Source of the DNA: Ginsengibacter hankyongi
GTDB lineage: Bacteria; Bacteroidota; Bacteroidia; Chitinophagales; Chitinophagaceae
Direction of reading: 5' to 3'
Assembly (NCBI RefSeq): GCF_008710285.1
Contig: NZ_VYQF01000009.1
Location: 82,465-146,464, forward strand
Length of the DNA: 64,000 nucleotides
The first letter of the stretch is position 1. Every line of letters begins with the position of its first letter. Below, piece by piece: positions 55,683-64,000 of this stretch. Under the pieces are notes generated by a model. It was not told the DNA's origin. It ran no database searches and was given only the letters and a program-made list of their open reading frames with translations. The position numbers were made by a program, and so were the translations under genes.

Positions 55683-57089
55683 TTATACCACTTTTTTCAT
55701 GTGAAATTTCGAAAGTGATTTTGCTTTCCAATATTGTTCAATTTCTTCCAATGTTTTCCCCTTTGTTTCCGGAACAAACTTCTTCACGAACCATGCTGCC
55801 GGAAGCATCATGATCGCATAAAGCATAAAGGTGATTCCTATTCCTAATGACTCCCTTAAAATGGGATATGTTTGCGTAACAAAGGTGGAACCTACAAAAA
55901 GTGAAAGGGTTGCCAACGACATCGCCCGCCCACGTATTTTTGTAGGATATATTTCTGATATAACTACCCACACGCCTGGTCCCAGGGTCGCGGCAAAGAC
56001 TGCGATATAATAAATGAAAGCTCCTAAAAGAAATTGGCTGCTTCCGTTTTGATAAAATGACCAGCCAATTGAAAACAACGCAATACTCAATCCGACAAAC
56101 CCCCATATCAGTAGCGGCTTTCTTCCCCATATATCAATGCGCCAAATAGCCACTATCGTAAATATCATGTTGAAGAATCCAATCAATGCTGCGCTACCCA
56201 TGGCTGCGCCTCCCTGGAAACCTGCTTTATCAAAAATGGCCGGTGCATAATACATCACAGTTGTAATACCGGTAAGCTGGCTAAGAAACGGTAATACCAA
56301 CCCGATCATCAATGCTATCCTCCATTTTGGTGCAAATAATTGCCTGATATTTCCATCTTCCTCCCCCACTGTTTCTTTTATTTCTCTCAATTCGGCATTT
56401 GCCCTTTCTATTCCATTTATTCTTGTCAAAATAATATTGGCCCTGGTATAATTTCCATTCTTTATCAACCACCTTGGGCTTTCAGGGACCATTAACAATA
56501 ATAGAAAGAATATGGTAGCCGGAATCATATTGGAGCCCAGCATTGCCCGCCAAACTTCGTCTACCATGTAAAAATGTATAAAACCCGGTGCCGATCCGTT
56601 AGTAGCTATATTCAGTAACCAGGCATTTGTTAAATAAGAACATAAAATGCCCAAAGTAATTGATAACTGGTAAACAGAAACCAGCCTTCCCCTTAATGAG
56701 GCCGGTGATAATTCTGATATAAACATAGGAGCCACCATGGCAGCGAACCCAACGCCTACACCTCCCAATATGCGGGCAATAACAAGCGAAGAAGGTGTTT
56801 GGGCCACAGAGCACCAAAATGCCGAGGTAATAAATAATATCGCCGAGAACAATAGTATTTTTTTTCGCCCGTATTTATCCGAAAGCCATCCTGCGACGGC
56901 AGCGCCTCCTACACAGCCTAATAATGCAGAACTCATCAACCAACCTTCCATTGCCGGACTTAGGTGAAACTGAGTTCTCAGGAAGTTGATCGCACCTGAT
57001 ATAACGGCCGTATCAAAACCAAACAAAAATCCGCCAAGCCCCGCAGTGGTACAAATTAATATGAGATATACTGAACCTGTTGGTTTCAT
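55683..57089 (-). CDS. MFS sugar porter (inner membrane)
   Basis: 468 residues with about 12 transmembrane helices. Sugar-porter motifs: GFLFGFDTAVISGAI (helix 1), GWLSDKYGRKKILL (loop 2-3), ISELSPASLRGRLVS, VPESPRWLIKNG (central loop), LTGITTVMYYAPAIFDKAGF (helix 7), and PETKGKTLEEIEQYW at the C-terminus. The family carries hexoses, pentoses or inositol by proton symport. Here mannose, released by the mannosidases, is the obvious cargo, so the sugar would enter unphosphorylated, which suits a dehydrogenase route. It is 44 bp after susD. Confidence 0.93.
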   Translation of the reverse strand: MKPTGSVYLILICTTAGLGGFLFGFDTAVISGAINFLRTQFHLSPAMEGWLMSSALLGCVGGAAVAGWLSDKYGRKKILLFSAILFITSAFWCSVAQTPSSLVIARILGGVGVGFAAMVAPMFISELSPASLRGRLVSVYQLSITLGILCSYLTNAWLLNIATNGSAPGFIHFYMVDEVWRAMLGSNMIPATIFFLLLLMVPESPRWLIKNGNYTRANIILTRINGIERANAELREIKETVGEEDGNIRQLFAPKWRIALMIGLVLPFLSQLTGITTVMYYAPAIFDKAGFQGGAAMGSAALIGFFNMIFTIVAIWRIDIWGRKPLLIWGFVGLSIALFSIGWSFYQNGSSQFLLGAFIYYIAVFAATLGPGVWVVISEIYPTKIRGRAMSLATLSLFVGSTFVTQTYPILRESLGIGITFMLYAIMMLPAAWFVKKFVPETKGKTLEEIEQYWKAKSLSKFHMKKVV

Positions 57090-57133
57090 GTCAGAATTTT
57101 GATGGTTTAAAAAGTGACCGGCCTACTACGGTA

Positions 57134-58627
57134 TTATTTCAAAAGTGGATTAATCTGAACTTCCGACAAAGGAATGGGGAAAGGCAAATAACCCTGCTTT
57201 ACGACAGCACCGCTCGGCAATGTAAATCCAACAATAGGAACAAATTTATCCTGTTTTGAATCATAGACCTGTTGTGTTCTCACTATGTCAAAATAAGTCT
57301 TGTTTTCTGCTCCGAGTTCCCAGTATCTTTGCTTCCAGACCTCTTCCCTAAATGCTTCCTTACTTAATCCTGTAGCAATCGGTGGTAAACCTGCTCTCGC
57401 CCTGATGTCATTTACAGCCTTGTAAGAAATTGAATTTGGTGCTCCATCCGCTTCACTTTGCGCTTCAGCATATGTCAACAAAAGATCGGCATACCTAAGT
57501 AAAGGAAAACCTTTTCCGCTGCCGGGAGCAGTTGCCAGGACGCCTTTGTCAAAAAACTTATAAATAGCCCATGGAAAATTGTAGGTTTGTCCGTTTACCT
57601 TAAAACTATTATAAAAGAAGCCCATGTTGTGGCGGCCTCTTAAATCGGAAGCGTTAAAACTATTCAAATAATTTGAGTCCGGATAAAATCCACCAAATTG
57701 TATTGAAGTAGTAAAACTAACCTCTTTGGGAAGAAAATATATATTTAGATAAGACGGCAGATTAGGATAATTATAATTCAAATCCCAAATTTGTTCCTCT
57801 TTATTATCATAAGCCGAACTATTCAATTTATCAAACCAGGTGGAGTTGGCATCACTTTGGAATAAGGAAAAAGTTTGGCTGTTAATTACCTGCAACGCTT
57901 TGTCTCTGGCCAATGCCATGGTAGCAGGATCATTTACGGGATTACCAGCCATACTTAAATAAACTTTTGCCAGGAGAGTTTTGGCTGCACCAGAAGATAC
58001 TCTTCCGTTGCCATCAGGAGTAGCCCGCTTAATATTATTTTCTGCAAATAACAAGTCAGGAACAATTGCGGTATTATAAATATCCTTTACAGGTGTCTTA
58101 CCAATTAATCCGTCTTTTGACGGCGAAACGGTATACTTCAGTTTTAGCGGTACATCTCCGAAAATATTTACAAGCATATAATAATAATAAGCTCTTAAAA
58201 ACCTCGCCTCTCCCAGTAAGCTGTTTTTTTCCGTCGTATCTGCGAAATTGATATCTGGAATTTTATTAATTGCTAAATTAGCCGTTTCTATACCCTCATA
58301 ACAACTAGACCACCATTTCAGCGTATAAGAACTTCCTGAAGAGTTGGTAAGTGTATAGTAAAAGCCTGTTTCAGGCCATTGCGATACGTTATTCCACTGC
58401 CCGGTTATCATCTCCAACATAGCAGATGGCAAATCATCAAAGCCGGTTTTAGCGTATGGTGGATACAGATAGCTATAAATTGCGTTTACCGCGGATTGAG
58501 CGTCTCCTTCTGTTTTATAGAAATTACTTGTTGTTTGAAAACTTTTTGGATCCTCCTGAAGAAATTTTTTGCAGGATACAAGAGTGGATAAAACAGTTAT
58601 AATAATTAGATACTTTTTCATTTTCAA
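57134..58627 (-). CDS. susD: SusD/RagB-family lipoprotein of the mannoside locus
   Basis: 497 residues. Leader MKMKKYLIIITVLSTLVSCK gives lipidated Cys19, followed by KFLQEDPKSF. SusD helices include GDAQSAVNAIYSYLYPP, EGIETANLAINKIPDI, LGEARFLRAYYYYMLVNIFG, PLLRYADLLLTYAEAQSEA and the C-terminal LPFPIPLSEVQINPLL. It binds mannosides at the cell surface and lids the adjacent SusC. It starts 5 bp after susC ends. Confidence 0.95.
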   Translation of the reverse strand: MKMKKYLIIITVLSTLVSCKKFLQEDPKSFQTTSNFYKTEGDAQSAVNAIYSYLYPPYAKTGFDDLPSAMLEMITGQWNNVSQWPETGFYYTLTNSSGSSYTLKWWSSCYEGIETANLAINKIPDINFADTTEKNSLLGEARFLRAYYYYMLVNIFGDVPLKLKYTVSPSKDGLIGKTPVKDIYNTAIVPDLLFAENNIKRATPDGNGRVSSGAAKTLLAKVYLSMAGNPVNDPATMALARDKALQVINSQTFSLFQSDANSTWFDKLNSSAYDNKEEQIWDLNYNYPNLPSYLNIYFLPKEVSFTTSIQFGGFYPDSNYLNSFNASDLRGRHNMGFFYNSFKVNGQTYNFPWAIYKFFDKGVLATAPGSGKGFPLLRYADLLLTYAEAQSEADGAPNSISYKAVNDIRARAGLPPIATGLSKEAFREEVWKQRYWELGAENKTYFDIVRTQQVYDSKQDKFVPIVGFTLPSGAVVKQGYLPFPIPLSEVQINPLLK

Positions 58628-58632
58628 TAATT

Positions 58633-61600
58633 TTAAAAATTTGCATTAATTCCGAAAGTAAGAGTCCGGGGTCTTGGTGTATCATAAAAAGTTTGACCCT
58701 GACCCGCATATCCCCCACCAAACGATGAATTTTCCAAATCGAAAAGTCTGTTGTGATCATGTGCAATTAAAAAGAAATTATCATAGTTTAAATAAAGCCT
58801 TAAACTTTTCAATTTCATTTTGGTTGCCAACTCCGCGGGCACCTTGTAATTAAGATTCAAACTTCTCCCTCTTATAAAAGAGCCATCTTCGAACCAGTGG
58901 CTATCCGCATAACTTCCAAAATCAGTATTCCATGGGTCGGCAGCCATTCTGAGGGCTGGTACCATAGTGTTTTGATGTGCGGGCGTCCATGCATCTTTTA
59001 AAACTGACGCATATCCACTTGCATACCATGTCCTATCCTCAATAGTTAATGCCGCTACATTCTCAACCTTACCACCCTGTCTTACCTGGATGTCTACGCT
59101 CAGGTCCCAGTTTTTGTACCTCACCGAAGTTGAAAAGGTGAGATCATATTTTGGAAAAGGGCTTCCTAAAAACTGCATGTCGTTTTCATCAAATTTATAG
59201 TCATGATTAACGTCAAGTCTTTTTATGTCGCCTGGTTTTTTGCCATACTTAGCGGCTTCTGTTGCTTCACTGGTTCCCCAGGTCCCCAATCTTTGTACAC
59301 CAATGAACGAACCCATTGGTTTTCCAACTCTAAGTATGGTTGACGCTCCTAAAAATCCCGAGGATATCACGTCTGCGTTGGTTGTGCCTAATGCCAGAAC
59401 TTTATTATTATTTTTTGCATAAAGCACGCCCACACTCCAACCTAAATCTTTTTTTCTTATAACGGTAGCGTCAAAATCCACCTCAACGCCTTTGTTCTGT
59501 ACGCTTCCGATATTAGTCGTAACTGAAGTATATCCTGAAACAACCGAAACAGGAACACTAAATAAAAGATCTGTAGTTTTTTTAGAATATCCATCAACAG
59601 TCAGGGATATCCTATCGTCGAACATTCTTATGTCGGCACCTACATCTAATTGCTTGGTTTTTTCCCAACGTAAATCGGGATTCGGAGCTCCCCCGATTCC
59701 TGAACCTTTTACAATTTGATTATTCAGATTGACCGTATAAGAACCAACGGTCGCCAGTGAAGAATACGCACCCGGCGAATTACCAGTGAGGCCGTAACTT
59801 CCCCTTATCTTAAAAAATGAGAATATTTTCGAAAGCCCCTCATTATTGACAAAGAAATTCTCCTTAGAAGCTACCCAACCTAAAGCCGCTGATGGAAACA
59901 GCGCGTACTTATTATTCGCGCCAAACACCGAGGATCCGTCATATCTTGAAGTCAGCGTTAAAAGGTATTTGTCAGAATAATAATAGTTCAACCTCCCAAA
60001 GTATGAATTGGTTTGAAACCCACTATATCCTGAACTTACCGATGAAGGAAGAGAGCCGGCCCCGAGATTATTATACTGATAAAAATCAGTTGAATAACCG
60101 GATGACGAAGCTCCTAAGGATTGGCTATAAGAAGAAGACCATTCCCCACCAAGCAATAAATTAAGATGATGCTTTTCATTAAAGTTATGATCATAGGTAA
60201 TAAAATTTTGTGATGTCCAGGTGGAAGTTCTCCCAGTGTAACCACTCGCATAACCGATCCCATTGTTATCGATATTTGAAATTGAACCCCAGTTGAAAAA
60301 CAAGTTAGAACTTACTTCATTGGTATATATCGACTTAAAAACTATATCCTTTGCTAAATCTATAGAGGTATTCAGACTTAGCCTGAGATTAGATAATTTA
60401 TTAGGCTGTGTTCCCAATGAATTATTAGATAATGCTACCGAATTATTGCCGTAAGGATAATACTGCGCAGCATGGCCCGTTACATCATAACCCCAACTTC
60501 TAAAAGTTGAATAACTGCCATCCGGAAATTGAACCGGTAAAATAGAGGGCATTTCCAGTAACTGTCTTGGAAGATTTTCCCCACCTGTGCCCTGATTACT
60601 TATTATCTGCTGTTGTATAGCCCAGCCGTTTAGTTCCCCGCCGACTTTAAGCCACGATCTCAAATTATATTCTGTGTTAAACCTGTAGGTGTATTTTTTT
60701 TGGTAATCACTTTTAAATAGTGATTTCTCATCATTCCATCCAAGAAAAATTCCTGATGTGGATTTTTCATTTCCATGAGTCATCGACAAATAATGATGAG
60801 GAGAAATAGAAGTTCCCGCAGTTGCTTTCTGCCAATCCGTGTTATAAATAGGATTATTATTTGCGTCAAATAATAGAGGATAATCTTTATGAAGATTAGG
60901 TTTAATTACGGCATCATAAGACCCTCTGGACGGATCATATTCCCACATTCTCTTAAATAATTCCATATAGCCATTCGCATCCAACATATCAATATGACGT
61001 GCAGCTACCCCAATGCCCACATTACCATCGTAGGTGATATTGAAATCTCCTGATTTTGCCTTTTTAGTAGTCATCAATATAACCCCGTTTGATCCCCTGG
61101 ATCCATAAATTGCTGTAGATGATGCATCTTTTAGAACCGTTACCGAAGCAAAATCAGATGCTGAATACCCGGTCAAATTGGTGGTAATTACCCCGTCAAC
61201 CAAAACAAGCGGCGAATTAGATCCATTGATCGATGAAAATCCCCTGATATTAATACTCACATCCCCTCCTGGATTGCCATTATTATTAAATATACTCAAT
61301 CCGGGAACCTTGGCCGCTAACAACAAATAGGGATTGGTAGCTACCCTTGTTTCTAATTCTTTCGTGCCTATCGTACTTATCGAACCCGTAAGATCAGACC
61401 GTTTAACGGTACCATACCCCACCACAACTACTTCTCCTAATGAATTAGAAGTCGGGTTCAAACTGAGATCCATTTGGCTTTCATTGCCTACCTCTAGCTC
61501 CCTTTTGGCCATTCCAACATAGGAAAACTCCAAAATAGCCCCAACCTTTGCCCGTAAGTGATAATGCCCTTCTCCGTCACTTAAGACGAAGGTTTTTGTT

Positions 61601-61776
61601 CCTTTTATGCCAACTGAAACGCCGGACAATGGCTTATTAGTCGCATCTGTAATAGTGCCGTGGATCTCTTTCAATCCCTGTGCATAACTATTGGCAGAAA
61701 TACATAAAACAAGAAAAGTAATGCAAAATAAGAACCCTAACTTTTTAAGTTTTTTGGGCTGCCGATTCATTTTCAT
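58633..61776 (-). CDS. susC: SusC/RagA-family TonB-dependent importer of the mannoside locus
   Basis: The frame is open from 61815, but MKMNRQPKKLKKLGFLFCIT at 61776 begins the signal peptide (cleavage near NSYAQ); MNRQ at 61770 is also possible. About 1047 residues. A carboxypeptidase-like domain (EIHGTITDATNKPLSGVSVG) precedes the plug with LGEVVVVGYGTVKRSDLTGS and ASVTVLKDASSTAIYGSRGS, then the barrel ending in RTLTFGINANF. No STN domain is present. It is the first gene of the 16-gene run and is divergent from the AraC regulator, which probably controls it. Confidence 0.95.
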   Translation of the reverse strand: MKMNRQPKKLKKLGFLFCITFLVLCISANSYAQGLKEIHGTITDATNKPLSGVSVGIKGTKTFVLSDGEGHYHLRAKVGAILEFSYVGMAKRELEVGNESQMDLSLNPTSNSLGEVVVVGYGTVKRSDLTGSISTIGTKELETRVATNPYLLLAAKVPGLSIFNNNGNPGGDVSINIRGFSSINGSNSPLVLVDGVITTNLTGYSASDFASVTVLKDASSTAIYGSRGSNGVILMTTKKAKSGDFNITYDGNVGIGVAARHIDMLDANGYMELFKRMWEYDPSRGSYDAVIKPNLHKDYPLLFDANNNPIYNTDWQKATAGTSISPHHYLSMTHGNEKSTSGIFLGWNDEKSLFKSDYQKKYTYRFNTEYNLRSWLKVGGELNGWAIQQQIISNQGTGGENLPRQLLEMPSILPVQFPDGSYSTFRSWGYDVTGHAAQYYPYGNNSVALSNNSLGTQPNKLSNLRLSLNTSIDLAKDIVFKSIYTNEVSSNLFFNWGSISNIDNNGIGYASGYTGRTSTWTSQNFITYDHNFNEKHHLNLLLGGEWSSSYSQSLGASSSGYSTDFYQYNNLGAGSLPSSVSSGYSGFQTNSYFGRLNYYYSDKYLLTLTSRYDGSSVFGANNKYALFPSAALGWVASKENFFVNNEGLSKIFSFFKIRGSYGLTGNSPGAYSSLATVGSYTVNLNNQIVKGSGIGGAPNPDLRWEKTKQLDVGADIRMFDDRISLTVDGYSKKTTDLLFSVPVSVVSGYTSVTTNIGSVQNKGVEVDFDATVIRKKDLGWSVGVLYAKNNNKVLALGTTNADVISSGFLGASTILRVGKPMGSFIGVQRLGTWGTSEATEAAKYGKKPGDIKRLDVNHDYKFDENDMQFLGSPFPKYDLTFSTSVRYKNWDLSVDIQVRQGGKVENVAALTIEDRTWYASGYASVLKDAWTPAHQNTMVPALRMAADPWNTDFGSYADSHWFEDGSFIRGRSLNLNYKVPAELATKMKLKSLRLYLNYDNFFLIAHDHNRLFDLENSSFGGGYAGQGQTFYDTPRPRTLTFGINANF

Positions 61777-62216
61777 ATCAAGTTGTTTATGGTTATTAAG
61801 AAAAAAATTTAACATCGTTCAATAAATGGCAATCCGGGCCATACAAATGTTCACTGGTATTGCCTCAGTTCTGCAACAGCTCTCCCATCAAAACTTGTCA
61901 GAAAACCCGTGTTTTAACCGATCTTTTGCTGTTAGCTGTAAATCGGATAAAGCCGCTCTAAATATCTATGGTACTTCAAATCATAATGCCTACGTTCTGA
62001 TTTTTCTCTTTTGCAGTCAATTACGTATTCGAATATTTAAGCAATCATTTTATTTAATGATAATGCGAAGATATTTGGGAATGAATCCTCCATCTAACAT
62101 TGTATTAACAAGTATTACAATTATCTTAATCATTTTTTACCGAATGGACAGATATATAGAGAAGATTGTATTACTATTCGACAGGAATTGTATCTTCAGG
62201 TTATAATATTATTTCA
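61777..62216. other. Divergent control region between susC and araC-type gene
   Basis: 440 bp shared by two outward-facing genes. It must contain both promoters and probably the AraC operator. Apart from the weak susC promoter I found no clear direct repeat of the kind AraC proteins bind. A plus-strand frame at 61826-62206 overlaps this region but looks non-genuine. Confidence 0.45.
61844..61872 (-). promoter_or_regulatory. Candidate susC promoter
   Basis: On the minus strand AACATTTG (61851-61844) resembles the Bacteroidota -7 element TAnnTTTG with one mismatch, and a TTG lies 22 nt upstream (about 61876-61874). It is about 68 nt before the preferred susC start. This is a weak match and should be read as a candidate only. 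Confidence 0.25.
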
Positions 62217-63089
62217 ATGAAGGCCCATCTTATAGAAATCGGATTACATAAAGAGCATTCATTTTCGATTAAGAAAATTGATCAGCATCACTTTGAAAGC
62301 CCATTCCATTTTCATGATTTGTGTGAGATGAATTATGTGGTTGAAAGTTTTGGAAAAACAATAGTCGGTGATAATATTTCCAATTTCTCTTCCGGTGATC
62401 TTGTTTTAATGAGCTCTAACCTCCCCCATATCTGGTACAATGATCCCAGTTATTTTAAGGAAGAAAATTTAGCTTCCGCTAAGGCCATTGTTACCTATTT
62501 TAACCCAGATTTTCTTATTGGCCTGACCAATGATAGTCAGTATAATTTACAGATAAAAAGTCTTCTTGAGAAAGCGAAAAGAGGTATCCGTTTTTTTGGA
62601 GAAACCCGGAGAAATGCGATAAATAAATTGAACGATATTGTTGATAAAAAGGGACTTGAAAAAGTAATTCATTTCCTGGATATCGTTAACCTCTTTTTGG
62701 ACTCGAAGGAATACGAATGCCTTGCATCCATTGGATACCGGCATTCATTTAATGAAAAGGATACAGAGAGAATGAATAACGTTTACCAATACCTGATTAA
62801 AAATTTTACGGATCCAATATCACTTTCCCAAATCGCATCAGTTGCTAATTTGACACCACCCGCGTTTTGCAACTTTTTTAAGAAGAGAACGCAAAAATCA
62901 TTCTCTGAATTTTTGAATGAACTGAGGGTAGGTCATGCATGTAAGCTTTTACAGAACCAGGAATTAACCATAGCGGATGTCTGTTTCCAATCGGGTTATC
63001 AGAACATGACGAACTTCAACAACTTCTTTAAAAAAATTACAAAAAAAACACCCACCCAATATCGAAAGGAATGTAGTGTTCTATTATAG
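62217..63089 (+). CDS. AraC-family transcriptional regulator
   Basis: 290 residues from ATG at 62217 (MKAHLIEIGLHKEHSFSIKK); the frame extends upstream only to a TTG. The N-terminal cupin-like sensor shows HHFESPFHFHDLCEMNYVVE and SSGDLVLMSSNLPHIWYNDP. Two helix-turn-helix motifs follow: ISLSQIASVANLTPPAFCNF and LTIADVCFQSGYQNMTNFNN, then the AraC signature end FKKITKKTPTQYRKE. Such proteins bind a sugar in the sensor domain and activate the neighbouring catabolic genes. It is divergent from susC across 440 bp, so it is the likely activator of the mannoside run, perhaps responding to mannose or a breakdown product. Confidence 0.93.
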   Translation: MKAHLIEIGLHKEHSFSIKKIDQHHFESPFHFHDLCEMNYVVESFGKTIVGDNISNFSSGDLVLMSSNLPHIWYNDPSYFKEENLASAKAIVTYFNPDFLIGLTNDSQYNLQIKSLLEKAKRGIRFFGETRRNAINKLNDIVDKKGLEKVIHFLDIVNLFLDSKEYECLASIGYRHSFNEKDTERMNNVYQYLIKNFTDPISLSQIASVANLTPPAFCNFFKKRTQKSFSEFLNELRVGHACKLLQNQELTIADVCFQSGYQNMTNFNNFFKKITKKTPTQYRKECSVLL

Positions 63090-63328
63090 TTATGTTTCGC
63101 TTAATAGCCATCTTTTCAGCCGCTACCGGTTTAGTAGAATCTGAATCTTCCTTCATTACAATTCTGCCAATCTATTTCGATGAGGGTTATTGTAAAATAG
63201 TTGCAGAAAATTTCCAGGGAAAAAAAGGAAAGTAAAATTTACAAAAAGCAGGTATGCGATGACGCTAGGTATTGAACTGTATATTGTGTAAACATTAACA
63301 AATGCGATACTATAGAACTTTTGGTTAT

Positions 63329-63466
63329 AATGTTCGTATCTATAAGGGTGAGGAAGCCAAATTAGAATCGCTACTGCTTGGCGGTAGCGACTAATTACGG
63401 ACACAAAAAACATTTCACTTATGTGAAGATTTTGCAATGAAGGGAGACTCCGTTGTTTTGAATTAA
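63329..63466 (+). pseudogene. Right-hand DUF932 tail with in-frame stop
   Basis: Reads NVRIYKGEEAKLESLLLGGS, then a TAA where the left copy has CAG (Gln), then LRTQKTFHLCEDFAMKGDSV and a stop at 63466. Only the last 46 codons or so remain; upstream sequence back to 63300 may be further degraded. It is the counterpart of 37291-37428 and cannot be functional. Confidence 0.65.
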
Positions 63467-63474
63467 GTTTTATT

Positions 63475-63504
63475 AGTAACGGCCTGAACAGGCCGTTACT
63501 TTTT
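63475..63504 (+). terminator. Terminator after the right DUF932 tail
   Basis: AGTAACGGCC (63475-63484) pairs with GGCCGTTACT (63491-63500) around TGAACA and runs into T residues. Compared with the left copy, stem changes are matched by changes on the other arm. Confidence 0.78.
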
Positions 63505-63516
63505 AAATTTTAAAAA

Positions 63517-63563
63517 AAGCTGCCGCCAGATACTATAAAGAATAAAAGCTGGGGCGGCAGCTT
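63517..63563 (+). ncRNA. Conserved long hairpin, right copy
   Basis: AAGCTGCCGCC (63517-63527) pairs with GGCGGCAGCTT (63553-63563). Arms are preserved relative to 37477-37523 although the loop differs, which points to selection on the structure. Function unknown. Confidence 0.5.
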
Positions 63564-63610
63564 GGTTGTATTAATCATTATATTGTCAAGGTTATTTGTT
63601 ATTGTTAATA

Positions 63611-63833
63611 TACCAGTGATGAAAAAATCCTGCCGCTTGTAAAATATTTTTCTTCATTAATTCCTGCACAAAGTTCGTCTTTGTACTGCTGTGGCGGCAA
63701 AGAAATTCCGGCATAAAAAAATGCTTTCCTCAATTATTTAAGATACCATTTATTCCGTTGCTACTTTGCCTTGATTGTCCAAAGACGGCAGTAGTTCCAT
63801 AATTAATTTTTTAAACAATCAAAATTCACAGTT
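63611..63833. other. Leader region of the RadC-like gene
   Basis: About 220 bp with no gene. The 30 bp before the start resemble the leader of the ssb stub at 36740. Confidence 0.4.
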
Positions 63834-64000
63834 ATGGAAGAGTCAATGAAATCAGGATTATTAAGCCAGATTGCCGGAGTTGAATTGAGGTACAAATCAA
63901 AAGTAAAAGCATCAGAGCGTCCAAAGGTCAGCCATTCAAGAGATGCTTATATTATCTTTAAAAACACCTGGGATGAAAACAAGATTGAATTGCAGGAACA
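63834..64000 (+). CDS. radC: RadC-like JAB-domain protein, cut by right edge
   Basis: The first 55 residues are visible from ATG at 63834: LLSQIAGVELRYKSKVKASE, RPKVSHSRDAYIIFKNTWDE and NKIELQEQ. This is the usual N-terminus of the short RadC-like proteins encoded on Bacteroidota plasmids and integrative elements; the JAB metal motif would lie beyond the edge. Such proteins are commonly carried by mobile elements, but their role is not settled. Its presence supports an island reaching past base 64000. Confidence 0.8.
   Translation, partial: MEESMKSGLLSQIAGVELRYKSKVKASERPKVSHSRDAYIIFKNTWDENKIELQE

Larger units (their letters stand above)
63329..63610 (+). repeat. Direct repeat, right copy: DUF932 tail, terminator, hairpin
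   Basis: Same order and orientation as 37291-37570. The RadC-like gene follows 220 bp later, while in the left copy the aldolase end of the cargo follows. This suggests the original order of the element was ssb, DUF932, hairpin, radC, and that the cargo was inserted with a duplicated DUF932 tail. Confidence 0.7.

Noticed and set aside
61826..62206. 126-codon plus-strand frame between susC and the AraC gene
   Set aside because: It fills the divergent promoter region, has no family resemblance, a skewed composition, and runs up against the AraC start.
1..64000. CRISPR array or insertion sequence
   Set aside because: No regularly spaced short repeats and no transposase gene or paired terminal inverted repeats were seen; this is a visual reading only.

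Overview
The window looks like chromosomal DNA of a Bacteroidota species, most likely Chitinophagaceae or a close relative. The evidence is two SusC/SusD pairs, SPII-type lipoproteins ending in SCKK, AT-rich intergenic DNA without clear Shine-Dalgarno sites, and DUF6266, DUF932 and RadC-like genes of the kind found on Bacteroidota mobile elements. Taxonomy is inferred from gene content only.

Region 1 (1-27.4 kb, all minus strand) is a polysaccharide utilisation locus (PUL). Read from its upstream end it holds SusC, SusD, a GH127-type beta-L-arabinofuranosidase, a GH106-type alpha-L-rhamnosidase, a LamG protein, two secreted proteins of unknown function, a GH20 hexosaminidase, three tandem paralogues of a GH63/MGH1-like (alpha/alpha)6 hydrolase, an S1 sulfatase and the start of a beta-helix protein that runs off the left edge. 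It also carries decay: a truncated heparinase II/III-like lyase, a frameshifted fragment of a fourth MGH1-like hydrolase, and a 78-bp scrap of a second GH20 gene. No regulator is visible for this PUL.

Region 2 (27.4-35.9 kb) is gene-poor accessory DNA: a truncated HEPN protein, the tail of a probable XRE regulator, a frameshifted DUF6266 gene, a cupin, two small membrane proteins, a secreted protein of unknown function and a lipase-maturation-factor-like membrane protein.

Region 3 (35.94 kb to the right edge) looks like an integrated element. It begins at a 26-nt copy of a tRNA/tmRNA 3' end (best match ssrA) followed by its terminator. Inside are an ssb start fused by deletion to a DUF932 tail, then a very long minus-strand run of 16 genes (61.8 to 38.1 kb), its divergent AraC regulator, a second DUF932 tail with the same two hairpins, and a RadC-like gene cut by the right edge. 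The two DUF932 tail/hairpin copies are direct repeats flanking the 16-gene cargo.

The 16-gene run encodes SusC, SusD, a sugar-porter MFS transporter, three GH38 alpha-mannosidase paralogues, a solute-binding-fold protein with no signal peptide, a crotonase, an M24 (creatinase/prolidase-fold) protein, a family III CoA-transferase, an SDR, a cupin, an RraA-like protein, mannonate dehydratase, KDG kinase and KDPG aldolase. My reading is that mannosides are imported and cut to mannose, then oxidised (the SDR is the candidate) to mannonate and fed through KDG and KDPG to pyruvate and glyceraldehyde-3-phosphate. The solute-binding-fold/crotonase/M24/CoA-transferase block has no obvious place in that pathway and is the best candidate here for an undescribed system.
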